DNA of 5,304 nucleotides, from NCBI GenBank assembly GCA_014874425.1, contig JACWAG010000195.1:1-5304 (forward strand). The letters are read 5' to 3'. Below, piece after piece: positions 1-5,304 of the stretch; position 1 is the first letter of the stretch; every line of letters begins with the position of its first letter. Below the pieces are notes generated by a model. It was given only the letters and a program-made list of their open reading frames with translations. It ran no database searches and was not told the origin of the DNA. The position numbers and the translations under genes were made by a program. Origin of the DNA: Syntrophaceae bacterium. Lineage in GTDB: Bacteria > Desulfobacterota > Desulfomonilia > Desulfomonilales > Desulfomonilaceae.

Positions 1-3000
1 GGTCGAATCCTTTTAAGTCCAGCCTCAACAGTAGCCAGCCGGATTTCCTGTACGGAATGAAATTTATGTTCCTTGAATACCTGGTTCAGATACGTTGAAT
101 AAATAACCCCATCATTTGTCGCAATCCCGAAAAGCGCCAGAAACCCGACCCACACAGCTACGCTAAGATCATATGGCTTCACATGAAAGAGATGGCGCAT
201 GTGAACGCCGAAGACATTGAAATCAAGGAACCAGGGTTGTGAATACAACCAGAGCATCAAAAACCCGCCGGACCAGGCCACAAAGATCCCGGAAAACACA
301 TTCAGAGAAGTTGGAACAGACCCGAACTGAAAATAGAGAATTAGGAAAACCAGCAGTAGAGTCATCGGTATCACAATCATCATGGTTTTTTCGGAGCGCA
401 CCTCGTTTTCATAGGAACCGGCGAATATGTACGATGTGTTGGGTGGTAATTTCAGCTCACCTGACGCTATTTTCTCTTTTAGATATTTGTCTGCGTCAAC
501 GACTGCGGTAACCTCTGCGACACCAGGTTTCTTATCGAATATGACATAGTTCACCGGAAATGCGTTTTCGCTCTTGATCACCATGGGGCCTCGAACATAG
601 TTGATGGTCGCTAGCGAAATCAGGGGTATTTGTACCCCATTAGATCCTGATACCAGTACATTGCCCAGGGTATCCACCGAATCACGCAACTCTCTATCGT
701 AACGTACTCTTACAGGATAACGCTCCCTCCCTTCCACTGTAGTGGTGATCTTACGACCGCCAATAGCGATTTCTATTACATCTTGAACGTCCTGGACGTT
801 AACGCCATACCGGGCTGTAGCGGCGCGGTCAATGTCGATTTCCAGGTAAGGTGTGCCGATATTGCGGTCCGCAGCAACTGTAGACGCATCAATAGATGGA
901 ACTTCTTTTAGGAATTTCTGAATTTGAAGGCCTACCGAGTCCAACTCTTCTATGCTGTTTCCTCGGATTTTGACGCCCATTGTTGAACGCATTCCTGTTT
1001 GGAGCATAGCAATTCGGCCAGCTATCGGTTCAAGTTTGGGAGGCAATGTTGTTCCCGGCAGGTGGGCCACTTTTACGATTTCATTCCAGATATCGTCAGT
1101 AGACTGTATTTTCTTTCTCCATTGACGTACGGGCATTCCTGTCTTGGGGTCAAGGACCATTTGACCCGTGTTTGGATCGGTTTTGTACTGCGGAAGGAAG
1201 TTGACTGTTGTCTCGATCATGGAGATAGGCGCTGGATCCAAAGCGCTTTCTACTCGACCTATCTTGCCGGCCACTGACGCGACCTCGGGGATTGAATTGA
1301 TGGCAAGGTTTTGTTTATGGATCACGTCAAGCGCTTCACCAATGGAAGCATGCGGCATAAGAGTGGGCATGTAGAGGAATGTGCCTTCTTCGAGACTCGG
1401 CATAAACTCTTTGCCCAAGCCGGGGAACAATCCTGAAAGGGCCTTCCATATTTTACTCGAACGTATCGGGCCTGTAAGGACTATTTCGGGGCGGCTTACT
1501 TCCGTCCCCATATTCATTCCCGGCATGCTGCTCATACCAGGATTTTTTTTCGCCGGCACTGCGGCCTCAGGCATGTTGTCCGCTTGGACAGATTGGGACG
1601 GATTGTCCCATCCGCCGATGCTCCCCGCAATTGTCGGAATAAACGAGAAGACGCGGTCGAAACCAAACCAGATCACCACTCCAAAAATAATTAGAGAAAT
1701 TGGCGCAACAAGGAACAATGCCTTGTGGCCCAAGGTCCATGTCAGGGCTTGACGGTAATACCCCGTGAAAACTTTTCTAATTCCAAGGAGACCGAATATG
1801 ATCACAGCGCAGAAAATGAGATTACGGATCAATCCTCTTTCAGGGCCCAAAGGGAGCCAGTGTTCTGTGAGCAACAGGATGACCAAAACCACCACAGCGA
1901 TATTCAATATTGCGGGGACCCTATCCTTGATTGATTGGGACGCAAACAATGAGACAAATTTCACGCCTGTGATGAACAACACTCCCAAGCCGATGGACCA
2001 GGAAAGCGTATAACCTATCCACGCTCCGACAACCGCTGATAATCCGTAAACAGTTGCAAGGGTACCCCTTCGGAAATTCCTTTTTGTGAAAACCAGATGA
2101 GCGAGGGGTGGGATAATAGAGAGCGCCAAGACAAGCGAGGATACTATGGCGAAAGTCTTGGTGAGGGCAACCGGGGTAAAGAGCTTTCCTTCCGGTCCGG
2201 TTAGGGTAAAAACAGGGAGAAAAGCGATTACAGTAGTGGAGGCAGAAGTAATGACAGCGCCTCCCACTTCCGTGGCGGCTTCGTGGACAATCTTCAAACG
2301 ACTCTTTTCAGGAGGGCTGTGTTCTATGTGCCTTAGGATATTTTCGCAAAGAATGATGCCCATGTCGACCATTACGCCGATGGCGATTGCAATACCGGAC
2401 AGGGCCATGATATTGGCCTCTACCCCGGTAACCTTCATTATAAAGAAGGTCAACAGGACGGCCAGAGGCAGGATCAATGAGATTAGGGCCGCGCTGACGA
2501 GGTGGTTCACCATGACCACCACGATAATGATTGTTACGAGGATTTCCTCTGAAAGCGCTCTTTTGAGAGTATCAAGTGTTTCATAGATGAGCTGCGTGCG
2601 GTCGTAAAAAGGCACAATCTTGACTTGGGAAATTGTGCCATCTGCAAGGGTTTTCTTTGGAAGGCTTGAGGAAATCTCCTGGATTTTGGCTTTGACATTT
2701 TTGATTACTTGCAGTGAATTTTCGGCAAAGCGCACAACTACAACGCCGCCTACCGCTTCTGCGCCGGCCTTGTTAAGGGCCCCTTGCCGAAAGGCCGGCC
2801 CTTCGGTTACGGTACCCACGTCGCTGACGTAGAGGGGTACGTTTTCGTTTACCTTTACCACCGCTTTTTCGAGGTCATGAACCGACTTGATGAAGCCTAA
2901 TCCACGGATCACATAATCTGAGTTGTTAAGTTCAATAGTTTTCGCTCCAACATCAAGGTTGGATCTCTGAACCGCGGTAAAAACGTCTAGCAGGGTTACC

Positions 3001-3671
3001 CCATTTGCTCTTAAAGCATTCGGATTGACGTCAACCTGGTATTCCTTGACATATCCCCCCACAGATGCGACTTCACTTACACCCCTTGCCGATTGCAGGA
3101 GATATCGGACATACCAATCCTGAGCGGTCCTAAGTTCATCCAGCCCGAATTCTCTGCCCTCAACCGTGTACCAAAAGACCTGTCCAACAGCAGTAGCGTC
3201 CGGCCCGAGAACAGGCTGAACTCCCAGAGGAAGTGACCCAGGTTGCAGCGAACTCAGCCGTTCCAATATCCGGGTTCGCGACCAATAGAATTCGATTTTA
3301 TCTTCGAAAACTACATATATTGTCGAAAAACCGAAATATGAGTAACTCCTGATATCCTTGACCCCTGGAATACCGAACAGTGACACCGTCAGAGGATAGG
3401 TTATTTGGTCCTCTATATCCCTTGCTGAACGGCCTTCCCAAGTAGTGAATACAATTTGCTGGTTCTCGCCGATATCGGGGATGGCGTCCACAGGCACAGG
3501 GTTTCTGGGGAGGACGGGTATGTCCCAATCAAAGGGAGCTACCACCAGGCCTACAAGCACGACGGCGAGTATCACTATGAATACAAGCAGTTTTTGCTGT
3601 AGCCAAAAGCGCATCATTTTGGAAAAGAAGGTTGTCGCTACAATTTCATTCTCGGGATCGTCCATTGCCAT
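1..3671 (-). CDS. cusA: CusA/CzcA-family heavy-metal RND efflux pump (Cu(I)/Ag(I) type), 3' end cut by window edge
   Basis: Inner-membrane proton-driven RND transporter expected to export Cu(I)/Ag(I) from the periplasm, as a trimer with the adjacent CusB adaptor. The frame stays open for 1223 codons to the left edge; the last two bases start a Pro codon (RIR-P), matching the E. coli RVRPK sequence. Visible parts: TM1 about 28-46; first porter domain 47-375; TM2-TM6 about 376-528, with TM4 'GIAIAIGVMVDMGIILCEN' (D436 and E443, as in CusA/CzcA proton relays); four extra hydrophobic segments about 537-632; TM7 649-672; Met-rich insert 700-721; second porter domain to about 1094; TM8-TM10 about 1095-1190. 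Methionines aligned with the E. coli triad are M768 (LYMP), M818 (SMIETT) and M889 (RIAMLQTG). Start ATG at 3671 overlaps the cusB stop and has AAGGGAG seven bases upstream; the ATG two codons later is less well spaced. It is already longer than E. coli CusA (1047 aa). Family is certain; substrate is inferred. Confidence 0.95.
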   Translation of the reverse strand, partial: MAMDDPENEIVATTFFSKMMRFWLQQKLLVFIVILAVVLVGLVVAPFDWDIPVLPRNPVPVDAIPDIGENQQIVFTTWEGRSARDIEDQITYPLTVSLFGIPGVKDIRSYSYFGFSTIYVVFEDKIEFYWSRTRILERLSSLQPGSLPLGVQPVLGPDATAVGQVFWYTVEGREFGLDELRTAQDWYVRYLLQSARGVSEVASVGGYVKEYQVDVNPNALRANGVTLLDVFTAVQRSNLDVGAKTIELNNSDYVIRGLGFIKSVHDLEKAVVKVNENVPLYVSDVGTVTEGPAFRQGALNKAGAEAVGGVVVVRFAENSLQVIKNVKAKIQEISSSLPKKTLADGTISQVKIVPFYDRTQLIYETLDTLKRALSEEILVTIIIVVVMVNHLVSAALISLILPLAVLLTFFIMKVTGVEANIMALSGIAIAIGVMVDMGIILCENILRHIEHSPPEKSRLKIVHEAATEVGGAVITSASTTVIAFLPVFTLTGPEGKLFTPVALTKTFAIVSSLVLALSIIPPLAHLVFTKRNFRRGTLATVYGLSAVVGAWIGYTLSWSIGLGVLFITGVKFVSLFASQSIKDRVPAILNIAVVVLVILLLTEHWLPLGPERGLIRNLIFCAVIIFGLLGIRKVFTGYYRQALTWTLGHKALFLVAPISLIIFGVVIWFGFDRVFSFIPTIAGSIGGWDNPSQSVQADNMPEAAVPAKKNPGMSSMPGMNMGTEVSRPEIVLTGPIRSSKIWKALSGLFPGLGKEFMPSLEEGTFLYMPTLMPHASIGEALDVIHKQNLAINSIPEVASVAGKIGRVESALDPAPISMIETTVNFLPQYKTDPNTGQMVLDPKTGMPVRQWRKKIQSTDDIWNEIVKVAHLPGTTLPPKLEPIAGRIAMLQTGMRSTMGVKIRGNSIEELDSVGLQIQKFLKEVPSIDASTVAADRNIGTPYLEIDIDRAATARYGVNVQDVQDVIEIAIGGRKITTTVEGRERYPVRVRYDRELRDSVDTLGNVLVSGSNGVQIPLISLATINYVRGPMVIKSENAFPVNYVIFDKKPGVAEVTAVVDADKYLKEKIASGELKLPPNTSYIFAGSYENEVRSEKTMMIVIPMTLLLVFLILYFQFGSVPTSLNVFSGIFVAWSGGFLMLWLYSQPWFLDFNVFGVHMRHLFHVKPYDLSVAVWVGFLALFGIATNDGVIYSTYLNQVFKEHKFHSVQEIRLATVEAGLKRIR
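1509..1574 (-). other. Met-rich insert after TM7 of cusA
   Basis: Residues 700-721 include M700, M713, M716, M719 and M721, in a Pro/Gly/Ser context (MSSMPGMNM), between TM7 and the second porter domain. By RND topology this faces the periplasm. It resembles the Met-rich linker of the neighbouring adaptor, so a metal-capture role is plausible but not shown. Confidence 0.65.
1776..2063 (-). other. Extra hydrophobic block in cusA between TM6 and TM7
   Basis: Residues about 537-632 contain four hydrophobic stretches (about 537-557, 559-576, 587-604, 614-632) between TM6, ending near 528, and TM7, starting near 649. E. coli CusA has only a short cytoplasmic linker here. Four extra helices would keep the topology of the second half unchanged. 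Boundaries are judged by eye from hydrophobicity. Confidence 0.65.
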
Positions 3672-5167
3672 CAGCGCACTCCCTTATCATGCCCTGCATG
3701 TGGATCGGAAACGGCTTCAGGAGTGGGCTTGGAAGAGTAAGCTGAGCCTTTGGTTTCAGGCTGGAAGGGATTCATCATGCTGGGTTCGCCGAGTATCTGA
3801 ACGGAACTGTCGATCTGAAAATTGCCTTTGATGACGACATTTTCCCCTTCCTCCAGACCACGATAAATCACATATCCGTCTCCAGCTTTGGGGCCGAGTG
3901 TGACTTCTCTCTGCTCATAAGTAGGCTGATTCTGATTGGGAACATCAACATAAACCAGGGATCGAGTCCCGGTGTAGAGAACGGCGGTTTCAGGTATCAC
4001 CAAAGGCAGTTTCGGATGGCTAGCCTCAGAATATCCGTATGCGCTTGCAGGTTGTAGAGGCTGTTTGCTCTCCGGGCAGGTCCCGGGCGCTGAACTGACT
4101 TCGTTTGGATGAAAGGGGCAGATATATTTCCCAACCCAGTCAGAGTTGATTACATTTCCTGCGTTGTCGACCTCGACTTGAACCACTGCATTGACAAACA
4201 TGTGTGGTTTTAATTCAAGCTCGGGATTCGCCGCGTCAACCCTGACATTAACTGTGCGGGTGTTCATGTCAAGGACCGGATCTATGAAAATAACCTTTCC
4301 GCTATATGTTTTCCCAGGGACGGCGGCGGTCGTAAAAATTACATTTTGACCATACCTGATCCAGGGCATATTTTGTTCATAGGCGTCCAGTTGGACCCAA
4401 ACGTGAGACAGGTCATTAATTATAAACATGTCCTGTCCCTCCTTGACAAACTGGCCCAGAATGGCGTTCTTTTTCATCACAATGCCGCTAATGGGAGCGC
4501 GTAATGTTATTTCAAGGTCTGGTTTTTTGCTTTCTCGAATACGTTTGACCTGCTCTTTTGTAAGCCCATATTGCATGAGCTTTTCTTCGGCGCCATGAAT
4601 GATTCCCTCAGTGTCTCCGCTCTTGATACTCTCAAATAACTCAACCTGGCTTTTAATAAGTGTTGGGCTCCAGATGGTCACCATTGGATCGCCCTTTTTA
4701 ACCTTGACACCCGTGAAATCTATGTAAACCTGATCCAGTCGACCTGCGATGCGGGCTGTAAGAGTGGCTACCCTGGTTTCAGCTTCGAAGACCATCCCCA
4801 CCAACCGTAATCTTTTGAATGCCTTTTCTCTTTTGACAGGTGTCGTTTGCACTTCTGCAAGTATCTTCGCTTCCGGTGACATAACATAGCGAACAGGGCG
4901 CGGGGCGGCTGAAAGGGCCGGAGGAGTCATGTCCATGTTCGGGGACATCTCTCCGGAACTCATATTCATATCCATCGGAGGTTCACTTTTTGTTCCAGAC
5001 CCGGTGGAGCTTTTGTCCGGATGAGACATAGTTTGGGGTCCTTCAGCCAGGATGGTTTCCGGACTCAGACTGTACAGGCAGGTGATGAAGCCCATAGCGA
5101 AAATCACAATTGTGATCAGCGATATTTTCCGAATTGGCCTCCCGACGGCTAAACTAGTCTCGTTCAT
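3671..5167 (-). CDS. cusB: CusB-type periplasmic adaptor (RND membrane fusion protein) with internal heavy-metal-binding motif
   Basis: Periplasmic adaptor linking the RND pump to an outer-membrane channel and passing metal to the pump. Numbered from ATG 5167 it has 498 residues (E. coli CusB about 407). Order: signal anchor or signal peptide about 15-35 (its Cys is preceded by Thr, so not a good lipobox); Met-rich linker 65-80 with six Met; CusB-like 'VRYVMSPEAK' near 92; first lipoyl half about 135-170 (GVKVKKGDP); helical hairpin about 170-218; second lipoyl half 220-252 (RAPISGIVMKK); beta-barrel about 253-330 with 'RTVNVRVDAANPELELKP'; a metal-binding-like insert 347-372; membrane-proximal domain to about 462; tail with HAGH. 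ATG 5167 is preferred because GAGG lies eight bases upstream; an in-frame GTG at 5191 would add eight residues but has only a weak ribosome site. The stop TGA overlaps the cusA ATG. Methionine content favours Cu/Ag, though substrate is inferred. Confidence 0.93.
   Translation of the reverse strand: MNETSLAVGRPIRKISLITIVIFAMGFITCLYSLSPETILAEGPQTMSHPDKSSTGSGTKSEPPMDMNMSSGEMSPNMDMTPPALSAAPRPVRYVMSPEAKILAEVQTTPVKREKAFKRLRLVGMVFEAETRVATLTARIAGRLDQVYIDFTGVKVKKGDPMVTIWSPTLIKSQVELFESIKSGDTEGIIHGAEEKLMQYGLTKEQVKRIRESKKPDLEITLRAPISGIVMKKNAILGQFVKEGQDMFIINDLSHVWVQLDAYEQNMPWIRYGQNVIFTTAAVPGKTYSGKVIFIDPVLDMNTRTVNVRVDAANPELELKPHMFVNAVVQVEVDNAGNVINSDWVGKYICPFHPNEVSSAPGTCPESKQPLQPASAYGYSEASHPKLPLVIPETAVLYTGTRSLVYVDVPNQNQPTYEQREVTLGPKAGDGYVIYRGLEEGENVVIKGNFQIDSSVQILGEPSMMNPFQPETKGSAYSSKPTPEAVSDPHAGHDKGVR
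3679..3685 (-). promoter_or_regulatory. Ribosome binding site of cusA, inside cusB 3' end
   Basis: Reads AAGGGAG on the minus strand, seven bases before ATG 3671, within the last codons of cusB. The strong match to the Shine-Dalgarno consensus and its spacing choose ATG 3671 over the second ATG at 3665. Together with the TGATG stop/start overlap it indicates translational coupling of pump to adaptor. Confidence 0.75.
4052..4126 (-). other. Degenerate heavy-metal-binding (CPMHP...CPxCGM-type) motif inside cusB
   Basis: Residues about 348-372 of the adaptor (numbered from ATG 5167) read YICPFHP...PGTCPESKQPL. They align without gaps to the short heavy-metal-binding domain found in many CusB and copper ATPase proteins, whose usual form is CPMHP...PGxCPxCGMxL. 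C350, H353, the PG pair and C364 are kept, while Met becomes F352, the second Cys becomes S367, and the final Met becomes Q369. It sits after the beta-barrel rather than near the N-terminus. The homology is seen by eye; whether it still binds metal is unknown. Confidence 0.7.
4928..4975 (-). other. Met-rich periplasmic linker of cusB
   Basis: Residues 65-80 of the adaptor (from ATG 5167) hold six methionines (65, 67, 69, 74, 78, 80) in MDMNM and MSPNMDM clusters, just after the membrane segment. In E. coli CusB, N-terminal methionines bind Cu(I)/Ag(I) and pass it to CusA. A similar capture role here is inferred from composition and position. Confidence 0.7.
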
Positions 5168-5174
5168 GGATCGT

Positions 5175-5180
5175 TCCTCT
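5175..5180 (-). promoter_or_regulatory. Ribosome binding site deciding the cusB start
   Basis: Reads AGAGGA on the minus strand; its GAGG core lies eight bases before ATG 5167. The alternative GTG at 5191 has only a weak GGTAA-like stretch upstream, so this site is the reason for placing the cusB start at 5167. Confidence 0.7.
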
Positions 5181-5191
5181 TCTGCCCGCAC

Positions 5192-5304
5192 CCAGTTACC
5201 ATTCAGAATGATTTAACGCATAAATAGAGAGTTTTGTTCATGGGGCGGAAATCACTCCGATTCGACGCAAGAAACGCACATCAGTTGAACCATTACGGTT
5301 TAAA
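5192..5304. other. Leader / intergenic stretch upstream of cusB
   Basis: This stretch holds no gene I can support. In the direction of transcription one minus-strand frame is open from the right edge to a TGA at 5240-5238 (21 codons), which could be the tail of an upstream gene but is too short to judge. No convincing -35/-10 pair or terminator hairpin is seen. An 11-base perfect inverted repeat, CATTC-A-GAATG, lies at 5200-5210. The operon promoter may be here or further upstream, outside the window. Confidence 0.4.
5200..5210. repeat. Short perfect palindrome CATTCAGAATG upstream of cusB
   Basis: Five-base arms around a central A, centred 38 bases before ATG 5167. The position suits a regulator site, but the arms are short, do not extend outward, and could occur by chance. 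I do not recognise it as a known metal-regulator box. Confidence 0.2.

Noticed and set aside
1381..1752. 123-codon plus-strand open frame opposite cusA
   Set aside because: Antisense to the TM7/Met-rich region of a clearly conserved gene, with low-complexity composition and no recognisable domain.
2146..2586. 146-codon plus-strand open frame opposite cusA
   Set aside because: It lies antisense to the TM2-TM6 region of cusA, where hydrophobic codons leave the opposite strand open. It has no family resemblance.
3298..3528. 76-codon minus-strand open frame within cusA in another frame
   Set aside because: Fully overlapped by the conserved N-terminal porter domain of cusA.
3445..3831. 128-codon plus-strand open frame spanning the cusA-cusB junction
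   Set aside because: It crosses two real genes on the opposite strand and is Ser/Thr-rich with no motif; a shadow frame.
5037..5075. Lipoprotein signal at the adaptor N-terminus (FITC)
   Set aside because: Thr precedes the Cys where Gly, Ala or Ser is expected, so the lipobox is not convincing.
5167..5191. GTG start at 5191 for the adaptor, adding eight residues
   Set aside because: The added stretch is acidic (E/E/E) ahead of the membrane segment and has only a weak ribosome site, whereas ATG 5167 has a well-spaced GAGG. It is kept only as an alternative.
5203..5241. 12-residue leader peptide MNKTLYLCVKSF upstream of cusB
   Set aside because: No suitable ribosome site (GGAG is about 13 bases away) and no attenuator-like hairpin follows it.
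5238..5303. 21-codon open tail at the right edge as the end of an upstream gene, for example a TolC-type channel
   Set aside because: Too short to separate from chance, and it shows no recognisable C-terminal signature.

Overview
The window holds two adjacent genes, both on the minus strand, which encode the inner-membrane half of a tripartite heavy-metal RND efflux system. Reading in the direction of transcription (high to low coordinates), a short non-coding leader (5168-5304) is followed by a CusB-type periplasmic adaptor (membrane fusion protein, 5167-3671). A CusA-type RND pump follows (3671 to the left edge). It is read for 1223 complete codons and is cut before its last transmembrane helices. 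The adaptor stop and the pump start share one base (TGATG), so the two are almost certainly one operon and translationally coupled. No outer-membrane TolC/CusC-type channel gene, regulator, RNA gene, mobile element, CRISPR array or terminator is visible.

The two proteins should work together: CusB captures metal in the periplasm and hands it to the trimeric CusA pump, which uses the proton gradient to send it out through an outer-membrane channel encoded elsewhere. Substrate is inferred to be Cu(I)/Ag(I). The three methionines aligned with the E. coli CusA binding triad (M573, M623, M672) are all present (M768, M818, M889), and both proteins carry methionine-rich periplasmic segments.

The pump differs from E. 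coli CusA in several ways. It has an extra hydrophobic block, probably four helices, between TM6 and TM7. It has a Met-rich periplasmic insert after TM7, a tandem DPxTG insert in the porter domain, a His-containing TM9-TM10 loop, and an Asn-Asp pair in place of the TM10 proton-relay glutamate region. The adaptor carries an internal CPxHP...PGxCP heavy-metal-binding motif that has lost one Cys and two Met. The long pump form with a 'GIAT-x-DG' TM10 motif is one I associate from memory with Bacteroidota and delta-proteobacteria-like lineages. A Gram-negative host is clear from the system type, and a delta-proteobacterial/Desulfobacterota-like host is a weak inference. This is a divergent member of a known efflux family, not a new class of system.
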